Shown: positions 52,957 to 61,454 of the stretch, one piece after another | How positions within the stretch are numbered: the first letter of the stretch is position 1 | How the letters are laid out: the number at the start of each line of letters is the position of its first letter | Origin: Oscillospiraceae bacterium | Lineage (GTDB): Bacteria; Bacillota; Clostridia; Oscillospirales; Ruminococcaceae | DNA length: 64,000 bases | Assembly (NCBI GenBank): GCA_016281125.1 | Contig: JAEEIA010000065.1 | Location: forward strand, 1-64,000 | Direction: 5' to 3' | The notes under the pieces: generated by a model | Seen by the model: only the letters and a program-made list of their open reading frames with translations | What the model was told of the DNA's origin: nothing | Database searches by the model: none | Position numbers and translations under genes: made by a program

Positions 52957-55900
52957 ATGGCAGAACGTGTGTTCACCCGGGAGGATGCCAAAAGTTTGAT
53001 TCGTTCAAACACTGACAGGGTCAGGATCCCGTCGGATTTCACTGCAATCGACCGCGGAGCACTGGCTGGCTTCTCGCAAATGGAGGAGCTGATCATTCCC
53101 GAGGGTGTGACCCGAATCTCATCTCATGCTTTTTATACGCGGAGCTTCAAAAACACCTGCAAGCTCAAGCGGCTGACCATCCCGTCTTCGCTGACGGAAT
53201 TCGGACGCTGGCCGTTCTACGGCTGCGATGAGCTGGAAAGCGTGTATCTTCCTGACAACTTTGATCCCGCAAAGGCTGTCGAGCTGTTCTGGGACAATTC
53301 CTCTGTCATGCTTTTTTTCGGAAAAAAGACGCTGTTCGGCGCAAAGAATAAGAACAAGACCGTACAGGATTACATGACGGATAAGGATAATTTCGGAGTG
53401 CTGACGCTCGGCTCAACGCCGATGCTGGAGGTCGCACCGGATGCGTCGCTGCTGATTCCTGCCTCCTATACGTTTATTCTGTCCAGCGCCATGAAAGGCC
53501 TTGCCAGCAAGGGTATCAAGCGTCTGCTGATTCCGCGTACTGTCCGCGGCATCGGTGCCAATGCGTTTGCCTCTCTCGATACGCTGGAGCAGGTGATCTT
53601 TGAAGAGGGTACTGAGTACATCGACAACGGTGCGCTTGCCGGGTGCAGACGCCTGCGCAGCATCATTGTTCCGGATTCCGTGAAGGAAATCGGCGTCGGT
53701 GCTTTCAGCAATCTGCCCTCTTTGGAAATGGTACGTCTGCCTGTCGGGCTGCACGAGGTTGCGGATGAACTGTTCAGCAACGACAAAGCGCTGAAAAATG
53801 TCTATTTCGGAAACCGTCTGGAGCGCATCGGCGCGGGCGCTTTTGCAGGCTGCTCTTCGATCCGCAGCATGATGCTGCCGCAGGGAATCCAGTCAATCGG
53901 CAACAGTGCGTTCTGGGAGTGCAAGCTGCTCCAGCGCCTCTATGTTCCGGTCAGCTGCAAATCCGTCACACAGTCCACATTCGGTAACTGCCCGTTCCTC
54001 ACGGAGCTGCATATGCCGCGCATCATTCATGATCAGCATGAAATGAAGCGTGTATTCGGTGATATCACCAACCCGACCATCACTTGGCTTGATCCGGGCG
54101 CCGTCCCGCCGGAGTGGAAGGACGACGATATTCTGCCGGAGGTCAAGCTGGAGGAGATTCCGACCGAGGTGCCGAAGAAGCCGGTGGACTTTACCGAGCT
54201 GATTTCCAACATGCCGATTCAGGCCGCGCTCTCCAAGCAGACCGAAGAAAAGGCTGCGTCGAAGCTGAGCAAGGTGGACAGCGCATCTGTGGAGAAGATG
54301 GAACGCTCGATTGCGTCCATGCAGCTTCAGATTGCAACACTTGCAGAAACTGCACGTGAAAATGCGGCTTACGGCGTGCCGGATATTGATCAGGAAACGA
54401 TTGACCGCCTGTATCAGAATCTGGCGGTCATGCAGAAGAATTACGAGTCGCTGGAGAAATTCCAGAATTCTGCGGATGCCATGGAATCCCTGCAAAAGCA
54501 GATGGAGGACATGGAAATGATGCAGGAGAAAATCCAGCAGATCTCTGATATGCAGAAGTCTGTGCGTGAGCAGTCCAAGAAGCTGTCCGCCATTCAGGAG
54601 AAGGTCAGCCAGATCAGTGAGATGAATGCAAAGCTCGGACAAATCTCCGAATTGCAGAACAAGGTCAATGCAATCGGCGACGTTCAGAATTTCAGCGGCC
54701 TGATTTCGGAGCTGGAGGCGAAGATCGGTTCGCTCCAGGCATTCCAGGAAAAGGCCAATGCCGTTGCAGCGCTCCAGGAAAAGCTCGATTCAATCGGCGA
54801 TGTCCAGAACATGGCCAATCTGATCAATGAGCTGGAAGGCAAGGTTGGCTCCATCGCAGATATTCAAGATAAATTCGACTCGATTGCTGCAATGCAGGAG
54901 AAAGTCGAAGCACTGTCCGATATCCAGGATAAGGTCGATGCGATTTCCGAGATGCAGGAGAAGATTGACGCCGTATCCGGTATGCAGAATCAGGTTGATG
55001 CTGTTTCGGGTATGCAGGATCAGATCGGCACTGTATCCGGAATGCAGGATCAGATTGGTACTGTTTCCGGTATGCAGGAAAAGCTCGATGCCATTTCCGG
55101 TATGCAGGAGAAAATCGATGCGATTTCCGGCATGCAGGAGAAAATCGATGCGATTTCCGGCATGCAGGAGAAAATCGATGCGATTTCCGGTATGCAGGAG
55201 AAGCTCGATGCCATTTCTGGTATGCAGGAAAAGGTCGATGCCATTTCCGGCATTCAGGAAAAGGTTGATGTCATTTCCGATATGCAGGAGAAGATTGATG
55301 CCGTCGCCGGTATGCAGGAAAAGATTGATGCTGTTGCCGGTATGCAGGACCGTGTCGAAGCGATTGCTGATATTCAGCAGACCGTGGAATCTATTTCCGA
55401 TCTTCGTGAAAGCGCGCAGCAGATTTCCGAAATGCGCGAAAAGATGGATGCCTTTGCCGACGTACAGTCGAAAGTAGAAGCCATCGGCGACGTACAGGAA
55501 AAGGTTGAGGCGATCAGTGAAGTACAGGAAAAGGTCAGCATCCTGCCGGATATGCAGGAGAAGGTCAGTGTGATTCCGGAGATGCAGGAGCGCATTGAAG
55601 ACCTGAGCGATATGCAGGAGCAGACTGCGCAGCATATTGCCGCACTTGCACCGGAGGCAGCGTTCCAGTCCATGAACGCTGCAATCAACGGCGCACCTGC
55701 GCAGGGCGTTCCGTTTGCAAATGTCCCGGTATCCGAGGCGAACCGTCTGCCGGAACCGCCGTCCGTTCCCGCAGCACCGGATGTTTCGCCTGTGGTCAGC
55801 CCGTTCGCAGAGCGTCCGAATCAGGACTTGTTTGCAGGAGATAGCGTCAAGCCGGTTTCCGTGGCACCCGGACAGAATCCGTTTGAAGCCCCCGGCTTTT

Positions 55901-58900
55901 CTGCGCCTGTATCTGCGCCTGCGGTGCCTGTTCCTGCGGCTGCTCCGGGCAGCACAACTGCGGATGATCTTATCGCCGCATTTGCTGAGAATACACAGGA
56001 AGCAGCCCAGCCGGATCAGCCCGAGGCAGCAGCCGAAGCACCCGCTCCGGTGCCTGCTGCGGAAAGCAATGTTCCGTACGGCAGCTTTGATGAATGCATC
56101 GCGTTCTGCGCGATTCACAAGGGTGATTATCCGGAAACTGACCGTGTCTTTACACAGGAAATTTCCAAGCCGATGCCCGGCCCGGTTGAGCGCAGTGCGG
56201 CGCTGAAAAACTACACGGTCATCGGGTACCGTGCATTCCGCAGTTCTCAGAGCGGCGAACGTTTTGAGATTCCGGAGGGTGTCCGCCGTGCCGAAACACA
56301 GGCATTCTGGGATTCGCCCCGTCTGCTTGCGATGGAGCTGCCCGCATCCCTGACAGAGGTTGAGCCGGATGCGTTTTCCGGCTGCTCCCGTCTGGCTGAT
56401 GTGTACATCCCCGCCGATCTTTCTGAGCGGAAGATTGTCGAATACTTCCTCTTCCGGCCGGAAATCAAGGTTCACTGGCCGAAGAAGAAGATTCTCTCCA
56501 GAGCCCGCGTGGAAAGTGTCGCGGATCTCATGGAGCAGTTCGACGACATTCTGACTGCACAGAAAGCGAAAAAGCTGGTTGTCCGGAATCACATTCTCCA
56601 GATTCCGGAAGGCTTTACGACGATTGCACCGAACTTTGCACAGGGCATTGACATCCGGGCAGATGAGCCGGAGCATACGCTCTCGACCATTTTCCTGCCG
56701 CGGAGTGTCCGCCGGATTGCGGCGCGTGCATTTACCGGTCTGGAATCCGTCCGGCATATCATCATTCCGGAAGGTCTCCAGATGATCGACATGAACGCAT
56801 TTTCGGGTTGTATGGGTCCTGCCCGGCTTGTTCTGCCGGATTCCGTCAGCTATATCGGACCGTTTGCTTTTGCAGCGCCGTGCCAGTATGAGCAGATTCG
56901 TCTGCCGAAGAACCTGCGCTCGATTCCTGAAAACGCCTTTATGAACTGCAATACGCTGGTCGGTCTGCGTATTCCGAACACTGTGACGGAAGTTGGCTGC
57001 ATGGCACTGGCGGGCTGCTCGAACCTGAGTTCGCTGACCATTCCGCGCCGCTTTGAAGGCAAGTTGCCGCTGATTCTTGACGGTCCGGTCAAGATCAATG
57101 TCAGCTGGACAGATGAAACGCCGGAAATCTCTGCGGATGAACCGAGCAATGCGCTGATGAATTACGTCGATCAGCGGTTCGCTCCGGCGGCTGAGTCCAG
57201 ACTGTTCACGCCGGAAATCAGCAAGGCCTGCGATAACTTCAACGAGCGCATCAAGGAGATGCATTCTCATCCTGTTCTTGCTGCCAACTCGCTTGCTGAA
57301 ATCGCAAATCAGACAAAGTTTGAGATTCCGCTCGGCGTGATGCGTCTTTGCAGTTATACCTTCGGTTCAAATCAGCGGCTGCTGACACTGACCGTCCCGA
57401 AGGCACTGAACGAATTTGAATATGCATCCTTCTATGACTGCGAAAAGCTGCGTGATGTGTTCCTGCCGGAGGAATTCGACAAGAATCTCGCCGCGTCCAT
57501 GTTCATGCGTTATCCGTCTGCACTTGTTTATTTCGGCAATGCAAGACCAGTTCGCGTGCGTCAGCTGACCGCGGAATGCCCGTGGCTGATGACCTCCAGT
57601 GATGTTGCGGAGCTGAATGCCGAAAACGGCGTCCTCCGTGTTCCGGACGGTTATCTGATAATCGGTTCGTTTATGTATCACGGTATTCTCGGCAAGCCGC
57701 AGATCAGCAGGTTTGAGCTTGCGCCGAGTGTTCGCATCATCGGTACGCTGGCGTTCTCGAATCTGCATAATCTGACTGAGGTCAGCTGTCCTGAAGGACT
57801 GCGTGCCGTAGAGCCGCGTGCATTCATTGACTGCTCCGGCTTAAAGCGTGTTGTATTCCCGTCCACGCTGCAATTCCTCGGTAAGAATGCGTTTATCGGA
57901 TGCGGCGAATTGGAGGAGGTTGTCATTCCGCAGCGCTTTGAGGACAGACTTTCTGAGATTCTGCGTGAATGCCCGAAGGTGAAATTCACATGGACAGCTG
58001 AACCTGCCGCAGCTGCGGAAGAACCTGTATCTGCACCTGTTACTGAAACAGTTCCTGCTGCGGAAGCTCCTGTTGAAGAATCTGTATCCATCGAAGACGA
58101 GATTGCGAAGATCGAAAAGGCCGCTCCGGTGAGCGGTGAGATTCCGGAAACAGTTCCGGCAGTTGACGAGCTTACAGCATTGGCAGATGAAGAATTTGCT
58201 GACGAAATCCCGCCTGTCGAGGATATCGCAGTTTCTGATGAAACGGAAATCACTGATGTTGCAGAACCGGAGGTTCCTGCATTCACGATTCCGGAATTCC
58301 CGTCGGATGATGAATTTGCCCGTCCTTCTGAGGATATTTTGGCTGAGTTGGCAGAAGCTCCTGCTTCTGAATCTCCGCTGTTCACGATTCCGGCATTTGA
58401 AAACGAGCCGGAAAGCAGTGCGCCGGAGGTCGATACACCTGCGGATCATACCGACGGCAATTATATTCCGCCTTCTATCACGATTAAGCCGATCAAGACT
58501 GCTGTTGAACCGGCAGAATCCGATGCGGAAAGCGCAGCAGAGAATCTTACTGAGCAGCTCGAAGAGATTGCAGAAACTCCGAACGAAACAATCGAATCGC
58601 TTGAGGAAATCGCCGTGCCTGCTGCGGAGGAAATCTCCGAACAGATTGAAGAAATCGCAGAAGCTCCTGCCGAAACGGTTGAGGCAATCGAGGAGATTGC
58701 AGAGCCTGTGATTGAGGAGATCACCGAACAGGGTGAAGAGATTGCAGAAGCACCGGCTGAAACGGTTGAGGCAATCGAGGAAATTGCAGAGCCTGTGATT
58801 GAGGAGATCACCGAACAGGTTGAAGAAATCGCAGAGGCTCCGGCTGAGGCTGCTGAATGTGCGACGGAAACTGTTACCGAAATCGTACGCGAAACAACCG

Positions 58901-60927
58901 AAGCGAATGCAGAAGCATTGAACGAGGCACTTAGTGAGAAGATCATCGAGGCTGTTTCCGAGCAGTACAGCGAGGTCACAGCGGAGGGGGCTGAAAACGT
59001 CAGAGAAGCGACGGAAACGGTATCGGAAACCGTGACTGAATCTGTTTCCGAGCTGACCGAAACAATTTCTGAATCTGTTCAGGAAACAGTGAAGGAGATC
59101 ACCGAACAGGTCGAAGAAGCCGCTGAGGCTCCGGCTGAAACTGCTGAGGCAATCGAAGAGATTACAGCGCCTGTCATTGAGGAGATCACCGAGCAGGTGG
59201 AAGATACTGCAGAGGCTCCGGCTGAAACGGTTGAGGCTATCGAAGAGATTGCAGCGCCTGTCATTGAGGAGATCACCGAACAGGTCGAAGAAACCGCTAA
59301 GGCTCCGGCCGAAACGGTTGAAGCAATCGAAGAGATTGCTGAACCTGTCATTGAGGAGATCACCGAGCAGGTTGAAGAAACCGCAGAGGCTCCGGCTGAA
59401 ACGGCTGAGGCAATCGAAGAAATTGTAGCGCCTGAGATCGAGGAGATTACCGAACAGGTCGAGGAATTCGCAGAAGCTCCGGCTGAAACGGTTGAAGCAA
59501 TCGAAGAGATTGCTGAACATGTTATTGAGGAGATCACCGAACAGGTCGAAGAAACCGCAGAAGTTCCGGCTGAAACGGCTGAGGCAATCGAAGAGATTGC
59601 TGAACATGTTATTGAGGAGATCACCGAACAGGTCGAAGAAGCCGCTGAGGCTCCGGCCGAAACGGTTGAAGCAATCGAAGAGATTGCTGAACCTGTTATT
59701 GAGGAGATCACCGAGCAGGTCGAAGAAGCCGCAGAGGCTCCGGCTGAAACGGTTGAGACAATCGAAGAAATTGCAGAGCCTGCGATCGAGGAGATCACTG
59801 AACAGGTTGAGGAAATCGCAGAAGTTCCGGCTGAAACGTCTGAGGCAATCGAAGAGATTCCAGCGCCTGTCATTGAGGAGATTACTGAACAGGTTGAAGA
59901 AGTCGCAGAGGCTCCGGCTGAAACGTCTGAGGCAATCGAAGAGATTGCAACGCCTGAGATCGAGGAGATCACTGAACAGGTTGAAGACGCTCCGGTTACA
60001 CTGTCCATGCTGGAGGAAATCGTTCCGGAACAGTTTGTCCGCAAGCTGCCGGAGGAGCCGAAGCATACCGAACCCGGTTTGCTGGAGATGCCTGTCGGCA
60101 TCGAAAGTATGCTGAGCGATATGGGCAGCAGCGAAGCGCCTGCACAGCCCGTACAGGTTGCTGCGCCTGTTCAGGAAGAAGCACCCGTCCAAAAGCAGGA
60201 ATCCGTCAGCTCCGATATTCCGGCGGACGGCAAGTTTACGACGCGCGAGCGCCGCAAGATCTATCACCACGAGGCAACGCTGGAAATCCCGCGCGGTTAT
60301 CTGGAAATCCGTGCCGGTGCGTGTGCCGGCCTGGAAGAGCTGGAATCCGTCATTCTGCCTGATACAATCGTCAAGATCGGCAGCGGCGCCTTCTCAGATT
60401 CGACCGCACTGAAAAATGTCGTGATTCCGCTTTCCGTTAAGGAAATCGCGGAGGATGCATTTGAAGGCTGTGACGCAATCACAAACGTCACGATGCCGAT
60501 GGCACTGGAATGGATCGCCCCGGTTCTGTTCGGTCAGAATGTTGTCATCAACTGGCTGGAGGAGAACAAGGAGGAAAGCGATTCCATCGGGGACGGCCGC
60601 TATACCAGACAGCTTCGCAAGGAGCTTTATCACGGTGAACCGACGCTGATTATTCCTGAGGGTATCACGGAAATCCGTCCGGGCGCCTGCGCCGGTCTGG
60701 AAACCATGACAGAAGTCGTCCTGCCAAGCACTCTGACAAAGATCTGCTCCGGCGCGTTCTCCGAATGCGTTTCGCTGCGCGTGCTGGATATCCCGGCCTC
60801 TGTTACCGAACTGGAGGAGGATGCCTTCGAGGACTGCACGTCCCTGCGCATGGTTGCGATTCCGTCGCATCTGGAAAAACAGGCAAGAGCCTGCTTCCCG
60901 GAGGCTGACCTCGCAATTCTTGACTGA
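52957..60927 (+). CDS. Giant cytoplasmic BspA-type LRR protein with decapeptide coil and 29-residue acidic repeats
   Basis: 2,656 residues, one unbroken frame. Order: LRR module 1 (1 to about 380, BspA/LRR_5 units such as LRSIIVPDSVKEIGVGAF); linker; long helical region about 439-912 with a 10-residue period (AISGMQEKID and variants); Pro/Ala linker about 912-1042; LRR module 2 (about 1042-1388) and module 3 (about 1402-1682), both with half-repeats shared with module 1 (LPDNFDPAK / LPEEFDKNL); acidic segment about 1682-2352 with thirteen or so 29-residue repeats (EEITEQVEEIAEAPAETVEA core); two short LRR modules at the C-terminus (about 2422-2656). No signal peptide, membrane helix, dockerin or sorting signal, so it should stay in the cytoplasm; most BspA-type LRR proteins are surface proteins. 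Function unknown. Own promoter and terminator. Confidence 0.9.
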   Translation: MAERVFTREDAKSLIRSNTDRVRIPSDFTAIDRGALAGFSQMEELIIPEGVTRISSHAFYTRSFKNTCKLKRLTIPSSLTEFGRWPFYGCDELESVYLPDNFDPAKAVELFWDNSSVMLFFGKKTLFGAKNKNKTVQDYMTDKDNFGVLTLGSTPMLEVAPDASLLIPASYTFILSSAMKGLASKGIKRLLIPRTVRGIGANAFASLDTLEQVIFEEGTEYIDNGALAGCRRLRSIIVPDSVKEIGVGAFSNLPSLEMVRLPVGLHEVADELFSNDKALKNVYFGNRLERIGAGAFAGCSSIRSMMLPQGIQSIGNSAFWECKLLQRLYVPVSCKSVTQSTFGNCPFLTELHMPRIIHDQHEMKRVFGDITNPTITWLDPGAVPPEWKDDDILPEVKLEEIPTEVPKKPVDFTELISNMPIQAALSKQTEEKAASKLSKVDSASVEKMERSIASMQLQIATLAETARENAAYGVPDIDQETIDRLYQNLAVMQKNYESLEKFQNSADAMESLQKQMEDMEMMQEKIQQISDMQKSVREQSKKLSAIQEKVSQISEMNAKLGQISELQNKVNAIGDVQNFSGLISELEAKIGSLQAFQEKANAVAALQEKLDSIGDVQNMANLINELEGKVGSIADIQDKFDSIAAMQEKVEALSDIQDKVDAISEMQEKIDAVSGMQNQVDAVSGMQDQIGTVSGMQDQIGTVSGMQEKLDAISGMQEKIDAISGMQEKIDAISGMQEKIDAISGMQEKLDAISGMQEKVDAISGIQEKVDVISDMQEKIDAVAGMQEKIDAVAGMQDRVEAIADIQQTVESISDLRESAQQISEMREKMDAFADVQSKVEAIGDVQEKVEAISEVQEKVSILPDMQEKVSVIPEMQERIEDLSDMQEQTAQHIAALAPEAAFQSMNAAINGAPAQGVPFANVPVSEANRLPEPPSVPAAPDVSPVVSPFAERPNQDLFAGDSVKPVSVAPGQNPFEAPGFSAPVSAPAVPVPAAAPGSTTADDLIAAFAENTQEAAQPDQPEAAAEAPAPVPAAESNVPYGSFDECIAFCAIHKGDYPETDRVFTQEISKPMPGPVERSAALKNYTVIGYRAFRSSQSGERFEIPEGVRRAETQAFWDSPRLLAMELPASLTEVEPDAFSGCSRLADVYIPADLSERKIVEYFLFRPEIKVHWPKKKILSRARVESVADLMEQFDDILTAQKAKKLVVRNHILQIPEGFTTIAPNFAQGIDIRADEPEHTLSTIFLPRSVRRIAARAFTGLESVRHIIIPEGLQMIDMNAFSGCMGPARLVLPDSVSYIGPFAFAAPCQYEQIRLPKNLRSIPENAFMNCNTLVGLRIPNTVTEVGCMALAGCSNLSSLTIPRRFEGKLPLILDGPVKINVSWTDETPEISADEPSNALMNYVDQRFAPAAESRLFTPEISKACDNFNERIKEMHSHPVLAANSLAEIANQTKFEIPLGVMRLCSYTFGSNQRLLTLTVPKALNEFEYASFYDCEKLRDVFLPEEFDKNLAASMFMRYPSALVYFGNARPVRVRQLTAECPWLMTSSDVAELNAENGVLRVPDGYLIIGSFMYHGILGKPQISRFELAPSVRIIGTLAFSNLHNLTEVSCPEGLRAVEPRAFIDCSGLKRVVFPSTLQFLGKNAFIGCGELEEVVIPQRFEDRLSEILRECPKVKFTWTAEPAAAAEEPVSAPVTETVPAAEAPVEESVSIEDEIAKIEKAAPVSGEIPETVPAVDELTALADEEFADEIPPVEDIAVSDETEITDVAEPEVPAFTIPEFPSDDEFARPSEDILAELAEAPASESPLFTIPAFENEPESSAPEVDTPADHTDGNYIPPSITIKPIKTAVEPAESDAESAAENLTEQLEEIAETPNETIESLEEIAVPAAEEISEQIEEIAEAPAETVEAIEEIAEPVIEEITEQGEEIAEAPAETVEAIEEIAEPVIEEITEQVEEIAEAPAEAAECATETVTEIVRETTEANAEALNEALSEKIIEAVSEQYSEVTAEGAENVREATETVSETVTESVSELTETISESVQETVKEITEQVEEAAEAPAETAEAIEEITAPVIEEITEQVEDTAEAPAETVEAIEEIAAPVIEEITEQVEETAKAPAETVEAIEEIAEPVIEEITEQVEETAEAPAETAEAIEEIVAPEIEEITEQVEEFAEAPAETVEAIEEIAEHVIEEITEQVEETAEVPAETAEAIEEIAEHVIEEITEQVEEAAEAPAETVEAIEEIAEPVIEEITEQVEEAAEAPAETVETIEEIAEPAIEEITEQVEEIAEVPAETSEAIEEIPAPVIEEITEQVEEVAEAPAETSEAIEEIATPEIEEITEQVEDAPVTLSMLEEIVPEQFVRKLPEEPKHTEPGLLEMPVGIESMLSDMGSSEAPAQPVQVAAPVQEEAPVQKQESVSSDIPADGKFTTRERRKIYHHEATLEIPRGYLEIRAGACAGLEELESVILPDTIVKIGSGAFSDSTALKNVVIPLSVKEIAEDAFEGCDAITNVTMPMALEWIAPVLFGQNVVINWLEENKEESDSIGDGRYTRQLRKELYHGEPTLIIPEGITEIRPGACAGLETMTEVVLPSTLTKICSGAFSECVSLRVLDIPASVTELEEDAFEDCTSLRMVAIPSHLEKQARACFPEADLAILD
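54520..55640 (+). repeat. 30-bp direct repeats encoding a decapeptide coil
   Basis: About 37 units of 30 bp inside the giant gene; those at about 55095-55200 are near-identical. Encoded core AISGMQEKID, with hydrophobics at spacing 4-3-3. Confidence 0.9.
58575..59990 (+). repeat. 87-bp direct repeats encoding a 29-residue acidic unit
   Basis: Three units, a diverged stretch with Glu/Ser/Thr-rich VSETVTESVS-type sequence (about 58850-59090), then ten more units. Glu makes up about a third of residues. Confidence 0.9.
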
Positions 60928-60934
60928 TCCTATA

Positions 60935-60977
60935 CAAAAAATCGCCGCAAAGCTGATGGTTTTGCGGCGATTTTTCT
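60935..60977 (+). terminator. Terminator of the giant gene
   Basis: AAAAATCGCCGCAAA, 8-base loop, TTTTGCGGCGATTTTT. Confidence 0.92.
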
Positions 60978-61026
60978 GTAATCAGGCAGAACTCTGCGTA
61001 TTCAGCGAAAATCTGTCGAAATCCTC

Positions 61027-61055
61027 TTGTATTTTTTTACTGAGTGTGCTATAAT
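61027..61055 (+). promoter_or_regulatory. Sigma-A promoter of the Asp23-fakA-queH unit
   Basis: TTGTAT (61027-61032), 17-bp spacer, TATAAT (61050-61055). Confidence 0.8.
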
Positions 61056-61087
61056 AATATGAGAATGTACAGAAAGGAGTGCCCAAT

Positions 61088-61435
61088 ATGATAGTGATCG
61101 AAAACCATATTGGCAGTATTCGCGTATCGAAGCCCTATCTGTATGCCCTGATTGAGCATACGGTGACGAGCTGTTTCGGCGTTGCAGACCTGAACGATTC
61201 TTCTCCGATTGAAACGATTAAGACGAAGCTGTTCCCGAGCGATATCCGCCGCGGAATCCGGCTGCGGACCCGGCAGAATCAGCTTGTTGTGGATCTGCAT
61301 ATCGTGACCGGTATCGGAGCGAATATGTCTGCAATTACGGACAGCATCCGGAATAAGGTACGGTATGCAATCGAACAGGCGACCGGCTTTGAGCCGGCTG
61401 CGATCAACGTATATATTGACGGCATTCGCGCCTGA
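61088..61435 (+). CDS. Asp23/Gls24 (YloU-like) protein
   Basis: 115 residues from the ATG at 61088 (AAAGGAG upstream; a GTG at 61079 is too close to it). Compact Asp23 fold: IGSIRVSKPYLYALIEHTV, then LHIVTGIGANMSAITDSIRNKVRYAIEQATG and a final VNVYIDGIR-like strand. Family members are associated with the envelope and alkaline stress. The pair YloU-YloV is a conserved operon in Firmicutes, as here. Confidence 0.88.
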   Translation: MIVIENHIGSIRVSKPYLYALIEHTVTSCFGVADLNDSSPIETIKTKLFPSDIRRGIRLRTRQNQLVVDLHIVTGIGANMSAITDSIRNKVRYAIEQATGFEPAAINVYIDGIRA

Positions 61436-61454
61436 TGAAGTGGAGGAGCAGAAC

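Noticed and set aside
54520-55640. CRISPR-like array of about 30-bp repeats
   Set aside because: The repeats are directly adjacent with no unique spacers, diverge in codon-like fashion and are in frame with a protein; no cas genes nearby.
54790-60270. Two long minus-strand frames (826 and 809 codons) opposite the giant gene
   Set aside because: They mirror the repeats of the plus-strand protein and have no RBS or promoter. The plus frame has a promoter, AAAGGAGG and a terminator.
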